64,000 nucleotides of DNA from contig CP092872.1 in the NCBI GenBank assembly GCA_030710605.1, positions 98,962,874-99,026,873 of the forward strand, read 5' to 3'. Shown one piece after another: positions 1 through 10,456 of this stretch. This stretch comes from Cordylochernes scorpioides (lineage: Eukaryota; Arthropoda; Arachnida; Pseudoscorpiones; Chernetidae). Both the position numbers and the translations under genes were made by a program. How positions within the stretch are numbered: the first letter of the stretch is position 1; every line of letters begins with the position of its first letter. The notes beneath the pieces are model-generated. The model made no database searches, had not been told where the DNA came from, and saw only the letters and a list, made by a program, of their open reading frames with translations.

Positions 1-615
1 AAACATAATAAATCTCTATATCTCTATAGTTATATTATGTTTCTCTCCGTGTTTAGCCTTAGTTATGTAAATTGTGTATTAGGTATATATAGATTTTATT
101 TCTTTGATGAAGCGTTAAAATTAACATTACTCCAGTAGAAGGGCTCCAAGGTCTGAAAGCTTGAGTGAAATAAGAAACGTTCTCCCTGATTAATTTTTTT
201 CTCTCAAAATATCAAAATATTTTGAAAAATTAACGTGAATCCCTTCCCGCGAAAAATATTCCTGAATTTAAAATATATTTTAAAATTGTTTTATCATTTT
301 TTGTACTAATTCTTGCTTCTCGTCGTCTAAACTTTGATTGTGGAATAAGAGTACATCATTCCCATGTTAGGTCATGCAGATGTAGAAATGCCTCCAGGCT
401 GTCCACCCAGGGTAACTTAATATTTGAAGCAATGGGTCATGAATATTTGACAGCAGAGTTTGATTTCAAAATATTTTATTGAAAGCTTAAATACAGCATC
501 TCTGATCAGTGAATCATTTAATGTACGAAAATGTACATACTATTGTACCATATATGAAAATATGGTTTACAAGAAATAGGCACATAAAAGGAAAATGTCA
601 AAAATGTCGGAAATT

Positions 616-2097
616 TTAGAAGAAATGAGCATAAGCTGGGGCAGCGGAGAGGGTGGAGTGAGTGTAGGAGTAGCCCTTAGACAGTGGGCCGTGGTAGGTG
701 ACGGCAGGGACCACTGCGAAGCCAGGGGCAGCTACATGGGCCACTGGGAAAGCGGACACAACTGGGACCGCGGGAATGGCGTGGGCGACGTGGACGGCGG
801 GGGCAACGGGGAGAGGGGCGACCACTGGGGCAGCAGGGACCACCACAGCAGGAGCCTTGTTGATGGTCACTGCAGCCGGGTCCTTGGGCTCCACTCCGGG
901 CTCGTTGGTCTGGATGTCGGCACGGAAGCCTAGGGCATCAGCCACATAGTTGACGGTGCGGTAGCGACCGTCGGCGTCCCTGAGGCCGTAGGAGCCCACC
1001 TTGACGCCCGGAGACCCCGACTCCTTGCGGAAGGTACCTCCCGTGGCGTGGCCCTCGTCGTAGCCGAAGGCGTAGTTGCCCAGGTTGTCCTGGCTGCGGT
1101 ACTGGGAGCTGGCTCCAACCCCGTACACCAGGGGCACGGCCTGGCTGACGGCGAAGAGGGAGAACAGAGCAATAAGAACCTGCAACATCGCAACAATATT
1201 TTTAAAGCAAATCGTAAATTGTTTTATCTTAGAAGTGTATATTCTCATTCTGATATTGATAATATATCAAGCACACACAGTGAACAAAGTTGAGCGTCTG
1301 TTGGTTCGTCCTATAATTTCCGCACTTGTCCATTAATTGGACTCTACCTCAAAGATTGGCAAAATTACAATTATACAGATAGATACTAAATTCAATTTTT
1401 TCCTTAATCTCGTCAATTTATAGATTCTTTCAATGAACTCTTGCAGACTTTGAGAATAGATTATTAAATAAATTTATTGAGGAGAACGTGATTCTCTCCC
1501 ACTTATTAATCATTTTTATTCATAAAAATGTTCGGTAAAACATATAGGTCATAAGTACTAGACATTTGTCATTGATCTATTGTTTCATTTCTCTTATCGT
1601 CTTCATTAAAATAAAATCCTCCGCCAATTTTTTAACCTTTCACATAATTGGAGTTTATACTTGAAATTATAGGACGGATTGGAATGTAATGGAAAATCAA
1701 TTCCAATATTTGACTCAGTAATATAAATACACTCTCTCGTACAAACACATTCTAACTTAACTCTAAAACTCAAACTAATCACAAAGTATAGTTAAAGCAA
1801 ATATTTCTAGAACAACAAAGAATTTTATATATTGCTTGTTGTTCTGGTTATGTTTGACTGAGGCCATCAAAGTTGGGCGGGGAAAACGATATTCATGAAC
1901 TCTAATATTATTTTAAGGTATATTTCAAAAGATTCTTTGCTATAACACAGATGTCACCTTGAAATATCTTTACTCACGAAGGTTTAGGTCGTTTAAACGT
2001 TAGAGGAATAGTTCTGTGGGCGATAGAAAGAAGACAGTTTGCTGCACTGTGTGAAGTCTGGGTACTGGAAGATGTCGGCAGGAGAACTTACCTTCAT
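616..2097 (-). CDS. Cuticle protein, RR-type, array gene 1 (type A)
   Basis: Secreted structural cuticle protein, predicted 189 aa, binding chitin through an RR (chitin_bind_4-type) domain. Exon 1 coding is only ATG AAG (2092-2097), followed by a GTAAGT donor. The intron is 1180-2091 and ends TTGCAG. Exon 2 is 616-1179 with stop TAA at 616-618. This start restores a perfect signal peptide (residues 1-16, MKVLIALFSLFAVSQA); any start upstream of the acceptor would read intron. The RR core is about residues 36-97 (GNYAFGYDEGHATGG to TNEPG). Residues 98-189 are an Ala/Pro/Val-rich tail with AAPV, APAVHVAHA and PVAHVAAPG repeats. AATAAA lies 140 bp past the stop (475-480, minus). Type-A marks: AIPAVPVV and KGYSYTHSTLS. 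The RR assignment is firm; tissue and stage are unknown. Confidence 0.92.
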
Positions 2098-2130
2098 GGC
2101 GAGGACAGAGAGGGTGAGGGAACGGCCGAC

Positions 2131-2157
2131 ATTTATAGCGGGACTGTCACAAGGTCG
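2131..2157 (-). promoter_or_regulatory. Core promoter of array gene 1: TATA box and CAAGGTCG site
   Basis: TATAAAT on the minus strand at 2131-2137 begins 40 bp before the ATG, so the 5' leader is probably only about 10 nt. CAAGGTCG (plus strand, 2150-2157), 13 bp beyond the TATA box, resembles an FTZ-F1-type nuclear-receptor site. The block up to about 2200 (GTCACAAGGTCGTGG, CCTCCCCTCAAATCCC) is nearly invariant in all six units, more so than the spacer around it. Binding is inferred. Confidence 0.7.
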
Positions 2158-2460
2158 TGGCCCTCCCCTCAAATCCCATCTCCACCCTTCACTTATACAT
2201 CAGACCGACACTGGGTGTTGCTCAGCGTTACATAATGGTTGGAATCTTCCTGTTTCCTTCAGGGTTCCTAACCTATGATCCCTAGCACGTTCTGGTAATG
2301 AATTAAGAGAGTCCTCCAGAGGGTAAGTTCACAGAAAGCTTGAAATGTCCCAAAGATGTATCACTGCTCTGCTCACAACCGACAGATTGAGGCAGAGAAG
2401 CTATGACTGCAATTTTCTTAGATTTATATATTTTAAATAATTGTCACCCCCCGAAAAAAA

Positions 2461-3780
2461 CAGAAGATAAAACTAAGTGCCATATATTAATCGCCTCCGC
2501 AAACTAGCGGACTCTTGTCGGAGGCAAAGCCACAAAACCAGCTTTGGCAAATTAAGAAGGCTCACCCGGAGACCATAGTTTTGGGCTATGGCCCTCTTCA
2601 GTTCAGAATGGGCTTTGATTTCATGAGATCCACAAGGGATCAAATGAAATCTTAAAAATTCACCAAAAAGGTGTTTATCTGGTAATTTAACTAGGCTAAT
2701 TCTAGGGCCAAAATATAGATGGAAATATGGCAGGGAGGATTATGATATATAAAAATTAATGTCGCGCTTATAGGTTTTCGTTTATTTTGACATAAGAGGC
2801 GAAATTTCCTTTTTATTGATCAATATATATCCTCCCAGAGAAATTTCCATCCTCGTAGATTTATTATATTAGGTAAAATAGACGTATCTAAGTTCCTTCA
2901 TAATTTCTATTTAAGCGGCAAGTACGTCAAAAACGTCCAGCTGAGACGAAGGCCTGGAGAACCGAAGCCTCTTCTAAACTTCCACTCAGTTCAAGTAGAA
3001 GTTTGTTAAGAGAAGGAGAAACTACTGTAGTGTGGGGGCAGTACTGTAATTTGAAAAAAAAAAGAAATTCGCCAAAATAGATCAAAATATCAAAATTGAT
3101 ATATTTATATTGTGGCTCTGCAGAATATTCAATACAACAAAGATGGCGCCTAAAGACTTGAAACCAGCTTGTTCTTGTGATTATAGTTCATACGCAATAT
3201 ATAATCGAGTAGAACAGCAGTTTGAGGGAAGTTGTGAAGCTCACGAGAAACGCAGCCAAAAGTTTCGTAATTTTTGTCCATAGCTTATTGATAGGTTAGA
3301 TCATCAATAGTTTATTTATGCTCAATCCACTAAAATGTCGATGAAATTATAAATTATAATCTTTTCGAGATGTTGATTTATTAAAGAATTAAACAAAAAA
3401 GATGTCAGAACATTCATTTTTGTATAATTATCATAAAAATTTCATTTCTACTTTGGGTGTTTTCAGTTGGCAGACTCCTTTTGACCTAGGTGTTTGGACT
3501 TGCTGTGTAAGGCTGGTGCAAGCGTTGAATAAATTGGACGCTGTTGTGGCCTTTGTCAATGCCTCGGCCCGAAGAAGCCTAAATCACTCTGTACAGAGGA
3601 TGCTTGTACATCTCCTTACATATCAAAAACAAATTAATAAATTATCTAATCAGAATATTTTGTCATTTTTTTCTATCTTCACTGAGTATAACTTCTCTTT
3701 CACTCTCAGAATTTCTATAATTTATTATTTTTCATCAGAATATTTTACAATAGTGACTGGATGGAAAAGTCAATGTTGAT
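2461..3780 (+). other. Recurrent ORF-like blocks of unknown origin in the spacer
   Basis: Three neighbouring blocks recur in the spacers at equivalent places: 16140-16780, 22236-23600, 30700-32015 and 43120-44485. One can encode QYISSQRNFHPRRFI and NNVQLRRRPGEPKP (around 2810-2970). One encodes PKDLKPACSCDYS and EAHEKRSQKF (around 3150-3280). One follows an acceptor-like TGTTTTCAG and encodes FDLGVWTCCVRLVQ and ARRSLNHSVQRMLVHLL (around 3466-3630). Frames break differently in different units: unit 4 has a frameshift, unit 5 has TGA in the third block, and unit 2 lacks the middle blocks. I do not recognise the family. They may be decayed exons or transposon pieces carried along by the duplications. 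Confidence 0.35.
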
Positions 3781-3913
3781 AATGAAAACAACGTTGATGA
3801 ATTCCACGTCCTGAAGAGGATCAATCAGAGTTAACAAGTTCGACCTCGTGAAGAAGAATTGAGCGACCTACAACATGGGAGGCTGACAGGTGTCCTTGTC
3901 CACGGTCCTTGCC

Positions 3914-4246
3914 TGCAGTCCCCAGTACGATAATATGTTCCCTGTAGTCCCCAGTACGATATCAGAGGTTTCCTTCAGTCCCTATTACGAAAGCAAAGCT
4001 TTCCTGCAATCCCCAATACGAAATAAAATATTCCCTACTGCCCAGTATGAAATCTGAGATCTCCTACAGTTCCCTGTACGGAGTTATAGGTTCCCTGCCG
4101 CGACCAGTAGGAAATTAGATGCTTCATGCATTTCCCAGTACGCATCGAAGGTTCCCTACAGTTCCCAAGTACAAATCAGAGGTTCTCCCTGCAGTTCCTA
4201 AGTACAAAATAGATGTTCCCTGGATTCCCAGTACAAGATATGACAG
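3914..4246. repeat. 31-bp minisatellite, unit 1
   Basis: Degenerate tandem repeats of about 31 bp built on CAGTCCCCAGTACGA followed by TATCAGAGGTTCCCTG. Roughly ten diverged copies, some with the core changed to CCCAAGTACAAATCAGA. The same array sits at the same place in units 2 to 5 with different copy numbers. Confidence 0.85.
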
Positions 4247-5934
4247 ACTCGTCCGTAGTACAGCATATACGTATGTATATGAAGGAAATAAAACCCAAAC
4301 AAGTTGACCAATAGGTGCTCTGGCATTCAGCCTTGTGAAAGAAGTTGATTTATTTCTTATAGCCTCACGTTTACATTTATTTCTATGAACAGAATTCGGG
4401 AATCTGAGTAATTGCGGCCATTTGTGGTGAATTGGAGTACAAAGAATGTTTATCTTAATGATTCAGTTTCATAAAAATATTTCATTTTAAACTCAACCAG
4501 AATATTCTTGCGGCATCTATTCTTACTTTAGTGAGTAAGTAATTTATGGCACTAAGTAGAAAACAGGGAATTGTTTAGATTTGAAACATCGTCCAAGATT
4601 TGCCAACACGGCCGAGATCGGCTGAGGCGTCCACTTCCTCCACGCCCAGACTGGTGGCCACCGCAGACTTTTACCAAATCTCTGGGGAACAAAGGGGGAT
4701 TTAGCTGAATTACCCTAATATTTTTAGAAAAAAAATCGTTTTTAAACCTTTAATCTGATTTTTTAAAACAAAAATATGCTATTATTAAATATATATTTAA
4801 ACTTTTCTATATTCACAAAATTTTTTAATTCTTCAGGAAAAGATTGTCGGCATCTATTTTAGTCAGGGAATTTTGATTGTCTAATTTGGTAAAACCTTTA
4901 ACTAAACTATTAAAATATACTTTTTTGACACTCTAATATTCATTCTAAATATATTTATCCTCTGATTCTGAATATCCCCAAGGCAAAAACACACTATTGG
5001 AAGTTTTGCCCATTTATACAATATATATATATCAGAGCGCCTACATCTGATGATAGACTGCCATCTACCGAGATAAACATGAACTAAATTTGATTTTCTT
5101 ATTTTAAAAAAATTATATTTCATAATCTATATTAATAAAATGCAAATTTCATAAGTGGTGTTCGCTAAAAACTTTCGTTACAATGCATCAATTTCGACCA
5201 AATTTTCAACATTTATGTAAAACGAGATGGAGGAGGTTTTGCTTAACATCAAAATATTTTTCCTAACTTTAACATGCGTAACTTCGCTGTTATCGATTAA
5301 ATACAAAAAAATCAACAGAGTTAATTTTATTTATATATAAATACAAAAAAAAAATTCAGCAATTCATTCAACTCAATCTAAAAAAATATTCAAAACAAGC
5401 AATTTTAAGATAACACCATATGTAAAACAGTCGGCCAAGAAAACAACAACGATATTACATCTTTCTCACATATTCACACACAATCTTGATTAATAATTAA
5501 AACTAATCTTTAACTTTGTTTATTATATAAAACAAAAGGATTTAAAAGCGCGAATGTTTCTTTTATACATAAAATAAATTATATATTTTTTATATTTTAT
5601 ATTTTTTTATAATTATATTTTTCATCGCAGTAAGGACAGTAGAAGTTCGTTTAATGTATAAAAGAAACATTCGCGCTTTTAAATCCTTTTGTTTTATATG
5701 TATAGATGGCGCGTTATTGCTTTGTGTTAATTTATTCCTAATGGCCTTGTCTTTATAGTTTGCTGAAGAGCATTGCTCGAAGCAAATATTTGAATGTAAT
5801 TCTACTGTCCTATAAGCTTATGTTCATAGTTTACTTGAAAACCATTTCTAAGATTCCATCCTTCAGTGTAGCATATAAAAGCAGAATGATCCAATACAGT
5901 ATTAGAGCTCTGAGAAGCGGTCTGGTGGATTAAA

Positions 5935-5982
5935 TTGGCGAAACCGCTGGGAGGGTTCACCACTGATGAGCCAAGCCCTCCC
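5935..5982 (+). other. Hammerhead-like pseudoknot motif, copy 1
   Basis: Order of elements: TTGGC (5935-5939), GAAA (5940-5943), GGGAGGG (5949-5955), CTGATGA (5963-5969), GCCAA (5970-5974), CCCTCCC (5976-5982). TTGGC can pair with GCCAA, and GGGAGGG with CCCTCCC, giving interleaved helices. GAAA and CTGATGA are the conserved boxes of hammerhead ribozymes, here in the order of a type II permutation, but a stem I is not visible. TATAAAAG lies about 60 bp upstream (near 5875). Confidence 0.5.
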
Positions 5983-6300
5983 CATATATTTTTTCATCGC
6001 AGTAAGGACAGTAGTAGTTCGTTTTATGTATAAAAGAAACATTCGCGCTTTTAAATCCTTTTGTTTTATATGTATAGATGGCGCGTTATTGCTTTGTGTT
6101 AATTGTTTATTATACTTCATAATATATAATATTCGTTAAGCAAACTTTCACTCGGATAAAACCCGGGCGAAGCCGGGTACACATCCGCTAGTATAATATA
6201 AATATAAATTATTATCAAATTACAAAACTATTCTAGACGCGTAATATTCTTTTTAAAATAAAACAATTTCTACTGCCCTTACTGCAATGGAAAAATTAAA

Positions 6301-6348
6301 GGGAGGGCCTGGCTCATCAGTAGTGAACCCTCCCAGCGGTTTCGCCAG
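6301..6348 (-). other. Hammerhead-like pseudoknot motif, copy 2
   Basis: Minus-strand copy. Read 5' to 3' it has CTGGC, GAAA, GGGAGGG, CTGATGA, GCCAG, CCCTCCC. Compared with the copy at 5935, the first helix has changed on both sides (TTGGC/GCCAA to CTGGC/GCCAG), which keeps the pairing. Confidence 0.5.
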
Positions 6349-6835
6349 TTTAATTTAGAGCGGGACGTTTTACAAAAGTGACATCCTCGGTGCCAATTTA
6401 TAATTGTAACGAATATTATTTGAATAAAAACATTTAATCGAGAAAAACCCGGGCGTTGCCCGGGTCATTCGGCTAGTAAATTAATAAAACAGTTTATAAA
6501 CGTTAATTAGTTTCATGCACACACAAAGTTTTTATTAAAACTTTTAGATGTTTAACAGCCTTTTTAAAGAGTAGATATTAAAAGAGAGTGGTTAGTTATT
6601 ATCAAAAGAAAAACAATATAGTAAGGTGTGTGTGAATAGTTTCTTGCCGGCCTTTTTTTTATACCCTCGTTGAAGGGCAGAAATGTGCGCGAGAACTTGT
6701 ATAAAAAACCCTAGAATAAACTGTTCACCTTGCCATTTTGTTCTTCTTCTGACAATACATTGCTCCAGGTGGTTATTCAGCTTATAATGTGATAAGATTA
6801 TTTATTCACCACATCAAGCAAGATTTTCACGACAA

Positions 6836-6990
6836 ATGGTAGATACCAATTTCCCATTGATGAGCTAGGACCTCCCATTAATTTATCATTGAAGTAAGGG
6901 AGTAGAAATTGTTTTATTTCAAAAAGAATCATAAGCGTCTAAAATAGTTTCAATTTCTGCTAACAGATGGCGCGCTAATGAATGCATGCG
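6836..6990 (+). repeat. Old remnant related to the inverted-repeat elements
   Basis: Contains TTGATGAGCTAGGACCTCCC, then CATTGAAGTAAGG, a poly-T-rich stretch and AACAGATGGCGCGCTAA. This matches the 3' half and tail of the elements at 26460-27108 and 47197-47941, without the GGCGAAACC half. Present at the equivalent place in every complete unit: 18775-18930, 25375-25545, 38560-38725 and 46280-46455. It therefore predates the tandem duplication, unlike the full elements, which sit in single units. Confidence 0.6.
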
Positions 6991-7254
6991 CGCGCACACA
7001 CAACATACTTTCTGATAAAAAAAAACAATAATTATAGAACTCAATTGTAATAAAGGAGCACCACTGCCTCAAACGCCACTAATCTTCCAGTCTTCCAGTG
7101 TAATGAATACATCAATAAATTGTAAGAGTCAAATTCTTTGAAGAAAACATACTATTGTGGAAAATATTGAGATACAAAAAGCCCCAAAATATTCAATTTA
7201 AAAACAAGAACGTATGAGAATGAAGGATAATCGGGAGTTCACACAGAATAAGAA

Positions 7255-7625
7255 GCTACTTTCATAAAGTTGGTTTCCTTAGTTACCTCTTCTCTGATCA
7301 TCCTGGAGGATTGCTACAGGCGCTCTGGGTTCAGCTATCTGGCTGAAGGCCTTAAAGGTCAATTTTCAGCTTCAGCTGTTAAAAAGGAATACGCCCACAA
7401 ATTTGCGGCTAAAATATCCGAAATTTCTTCTTCTTTTGAATAGATTGATTTTGAAAAGCGAGGCGAAATACTTGCAGTACCTAAAAATCAGTTTAATATT
7501 TTTTTTTCTTAAGGATACGAAGAAATCACATTAAATACATGGTACACCTCCTTGAATATGACCAACGGATAAAGCCAGTAGCTAATGTAGATTATAAATA
7601 TGGATCTGTAAACCACGATCACCAG
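7255..7625 (+). pseudogene. Decayed coding-like block, unidentified
   Basis: In one frame it reads HPGG/LEDCYRR-like text, then LAEG, KKEYAHKFAAKISE, a stop, IDFEKRGEI and FNIFFLKD. Homologues occur at 19200-19556 (most open), 38990-39330 and 46720-47080; unit 3 keeps only the first part (about 25790-25900). In most copies the frame is broken by TAG after SSE. Not recognised; it could be a relic gene exon or part of an old transposon. Confidence 0.3.
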
Positions 7626-7724
7626 GATTTGGTCTGAAGGGACAATAGATAAGAAAATTTCACTTGATGGTTTAAGCCTAATATCTTTCCTGTTGCTCTT
7701 CGGATAAATTCGTGAGTTGATACA

Positions 7725-7870
7725 GGTGTATTAATGTTGTATCTGGGAGACACTTGGATTCATGTTGTATCTGTATATGGGAGACACTTGGATTCACATT
7801 GTATTTGTATATGAGAAACTTGTATTCATATTGTATTTGTATAAGAGACACTTGGAGCTGGATTAGAAAT
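7725..7870. repeat. Short tandem repeat block, about 40 bp period
   Basis: Three to four diverged copies of a unit of the form ATTCATATTGTATCTGTATA followed by TGAGAAACTTGG. Shorter versions occur at 25975-26050 and 39450-39520, and a single copy remains near 19670 and 47945. Confidence 0.6.
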
Positions 7871-7959
7871 CTGAGTTGTTGATCCACGCAGTGTGTTGGC
7901 TTAACTGAGTACAACTGTGAAACACCGCACTTCAATTAATTTAATTTCTGAGACTTTAT

Positions 7960-9063
7960 ATACATTTATATAATGTGTTGGCAAGATATGTAAAATATGT
8001 AAAGTAATAAAGGAAATAACTGGTTATGTGTGTGCGTGTTTAGAATAAAAAGCTCCCATTTCGAGAAAATATTACTTTCTCTTTCTCAGAGAGCAATACT
8101 ATTCAGACCAATATGTTTTAAAAACTTTTATTTAACTTTCTTCCCTGTCTGTCTGTACACAAATATTGTAATATATTTTTAATCGATTTCTAGAACTTGT
8201 AGGAATCTGAAATTTGATGCACCTTTCAGAACCAGGTGACAATGCAAATTGAAAAATTTTCAGACTTCTGGGTTGTCAGGGTGTCCGGTAATGGACAAAT
8301 TCACAAATTGCCTTTCAAATTTTGAAAATCAATTTTAATTTTCTCGTCCAGACCACATAAAAGTATGAAATTTTGAACATTCGCTCAGTTCAATTAAAAA
8401 TGCAAATGTACAAACTTTCAGAACTCTGGGTGGTCAGGGTACCGGTAATGAACCAATTTCGATATTTATTTTTAAATTTTATGTGTGGCACGAAGTCAAG
8501 TCGGAAATGGTTGGGAGTTGCGAATTGATATTTTCAGCGATTATTCAAAACCCCAAACGAGTTATAAATCCGAATATTCAAGTTCCTATGTAAAACATTT
8601 TTGGAATTACAAGCAAAAAGCTTCCAAAGGACAATAAATATATTAATGTATATGTTATAATTCAGGAAATTGATATCAATATCATCACACATATATTTAT
8701 ATTGATTATAAATATATATATCAACTCGAGGATTTCTGGTGAAGTTGGAGAGCTGAAATTAAACATTTTTCTATAACTTCTGTCTTCCTGCTTTTGATTC
8801 TTTAGATTGGCTTAGCAAATATTTCCTCTCCTGGTAAACCCAGAATTCTTTCATGGTTCAAAATGATAATCTCTTGCATTATATCATTTGATGGATAAAA
8901 CATCAGGAACGAAAGAAATAATCCTGAAATTATTTTATTAACTCGAGCTTAAAAGTCTTTGAGCCCTTCTTCTACAGTGATAAGGTTAACTCTAACGCCT
9001 TAAAAATAAAAATCTACAAATATCAAATGTGTACAATTTACCAAACTGAGATTAGGCATAGAG
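7960..9063. repeat. Long spacer block present only before type-B units
   Basis: About 1.1 kb of AT-rich DNA including AATTTGATGCACCTTTCAGA, GGGTACCGGTAATGAACC and TCAACTCGAGG. Closely matching blocks lie at about 27130-28216 and 39640-40722. Units 2 and 5 lack it, and their spacers jump to ACAAATATCAAATGAGTAC (19720, 48000). No coding potential or terminal repeats seen. Its presence correlates exactly with a type-B gene in the next unit. Confidence 0.75.
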
Positions 9064-9247
9064 ACATAATAAATCTCTATATCTCTATGGTTATATTATG
9101 CTTCTCTCTATGTTTAACCTTAGTTATGTAAATTGTTCATTTGGTATATATGGACTTTATTTCTTTGAGGAAGCATTAAAGTTAACATTACTTCTGTAGG
9201 AGGACTCCAAGGTCCGAAAGCTTGAGTGAAATGAACAATAAGAAACG

Positions 9248-9591
9248 TGATGTATATAGTTGTTCATTTGTTTTAAATAAATATTAAATTGATGTATATA
9301 GTTGTTCATTTGTTTTAAATAAATATTAAATTGATGTATATATTTGTTCAGTTGTTTTGCATATTTTTCATCTGTGAATTAATCTCATAATTTGGTCTAT
9401 GAAAATAAAAATATTGGACCAGTGACCAAAACAAACTGTAAATAGATCACTTAATGTTAGATAGTTAGTATAGAGAATTGTTAGGCAGGATATATATATT
9501 TAAATGTTATGCTTATGTAATTTTAATCTTAATTGAATAAAATATATAAATTATAAATGTGTTATAAATCTTAAAAACAAGCATTAAAACA
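9248..9591 (+). repeat. 5' LTR
   Basis: 344 bp. U3 begins with two full 42-bp repeats (TGATGTATATAGTTGTTCAT and onward) plus a 23-nt partial third. Later come TTGAATAAAATATATAAA, a possible polyadenylation/TATA region, and the end ATTAAAACA. Confidence 0.93.
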
Positions 9592-9664
9592 ACTGGCGAC
9601 GAGGAAAAGCGAATTTTGTAAAGAAAAAAGAAATTGATTTGTGAAAAGAAATTATACTTTAAAT

Positions 9665-10456
9665 ATGTCTTCAGGTATGTTTGAAAAATTTGACGAGAAT
9701 TTAGAAAATGTTGAAAATTATATATATCGCTTGAAGCAATTTATGCTAATTTCTAAAACAAAGGAAGATTTTAAGACGCCATTTCTTATTTCAAGCATCG
9801 GCCCTAAATATTTTGGTATCTTGCGAAATTTAGTTTTTCCGGAGGAAGTTGATCAAGTTCCCTTTGATAAATTATGTATGATCTTATTGAAACATTTTAA
9901 TCCTAAAACTAATATAATATATGAAAGATTCATATTTCAGAAAATGGATCAAAAATCAGGCGAAACAATTTCTAAATATATGATACGCCTAAAAGAACAG
10001 GCTCAAAGGTGTAATTTTGGAGATTTTTTGCAAGAATCCCTACGAGACAGATTTGTTGCGGGCATCATTGATACATCTACACAAAAGAAACTCCTACAGG
10101 AAGAAAAATTAACTTTTGATGGTGCATTAGACATAGCTCTGTCTGCGGAATCAGCGGATAATGACCTACATAACATCAAAGGATCCGAAAATGCCCATCA
10201 GTCCCCACAGCATCTTCATGCCATTAATAATACCTGCAAACACTGTGGTAAGACTAACCATCTACATTATAATTGTTTTTTTAAATCAGCTACTTGTAGA
10301 GTTTGTGGTAGAGTAGGTCATATTTCTACAATATGTTATAAAAAAGACAGTTCTGCCCGTAAAAATTGCCCAGAAATTCTAAAAATACTTTTAATAAATT
10401 TAAAAAGCACCCTAATGATAATAATCCTTCGGGATCTCAAAATAGTTGGTCATTGA
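9665..10456 (+). CDS. gag: Gag (capsid/nucleocapsid) of the LTR element
   Basis: About 263 aa from ATG at 9665; a GTG further up is less likely. The retrotransposon capsid-like part has FQKMDQKSGETISKYMIRLK near residues 90-110. Two nucleocapsid zinc knuckles follow, CKHCGKTNHLHYNC and CRVCGRVGHISTIC (both C-X2-C-X4-H-X4-C), starting at 10235. It forms the particle that packages element RNA. The frame stays open through 10456. A slippery heptamer TTTAAAA (10399-10405, codons TTA AAA) lies after the knuckles, where the -1 frame opens into protease. No lesion seen in gag. Confidence 0.88.
   Translation: MSSGMFEKFDENLENVENYIYRLKQFMLISKTKEDFKTPFLISSIGPKYFGILRNLVFPEEVDQVPFDKLCMILLKHFNPKTNIIYERFIFQKMDQKSGETISKYMIRLKEQAQRCNFGDFLQESLRDRFVAGIIDTSTQKKLLQEEKLTFDGALDIALSAESADNDLHNIKGSENAHQSPQHLHAINNTCKHCGKTNHLHYNCFFKSATCRVCGRVGHISTICYKKDSSARKNCPEILKILLINLKSTLMIIILRDLKIVGH

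Larger units (their letters stand above)
5126..6476 (+). mobile_element. Helitron-like element with two 3' termini
   Basis: The element starts TCTATATTAATAAAATG after an A (5125) and ends CTAG (6473-6476) before a T (6477). Units 2 and 4 show the uninterrupted site, so it inserted between A and T without a duplication, as Helitrons do. The 3' end has the expected hairpin just before CTAG (CCCGGGCGTTGCCCGGG). A second complete end, CCCGGGCGAAGCCGGG then CACATCCGCTAG, lies inside at 6160-6191. There is no Rep/helicase coding, so the element is non-autonomous. It carries an inverted pair of a 44-bp segment (near 5530-5570 and 5657-5700), a direct duplication of about 110 bp (5620-5730 and 5991-6105), and two copies of the hammerhead-like motif. 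Confidence 0.78.
3..9063. repeat. Tandem unit 1 of the cuticle-gene array (type A)
   Basis: First of six paralogous units. The anchor used for unit starts is the AT-rich block beginning ACATAATAAATCTCTA. Order along the plus strand: 3' flank, cuticle gene 1 (minus), promoter, ORF-like blocks (2461-3780), 31-bp minisatellite (3914-4246), AT-rich spacer with a Helitron insertion (5126-6476), old repeat remnant (6836-6990), another ORF-like block (7255-7625) and a long spacer block (7960-9063). The left flank has the type-A text (CCGTGTTTAGCC), as in units 3 and 6. Stretches not listed separately (4247-5125, 6477-6835, 6991-7254) show no recognisable gene and align with the other units. Confidence 0.9.

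Noticed and set aside
3914..4246. CRISPR-like array (regular 31-bp repeats)
   Set aside because: There are no unique spacers between repeats; this is a contiguous minisatellite in a eukaryotic genome.
5935..5982. HDV-like or twister ribozyme as explanation of the repeated motif
   Set aside because: The HDV nested fold needs a 5'-terminal P1 and a P4/J4-2 element not seen. Twister's conserved AAGCCC and GGAGGG appear in the wrong order, and the AAG is variable between copies.
5935..5982. Canonical hammerhead ribozyme call
   Set aside because: The GAAA and CTGATGA boxes and stem II are present, but only five nucleotides lie where stem I should be and the cleavage-site triplet is unclear. Kept as hammerhead-like only.
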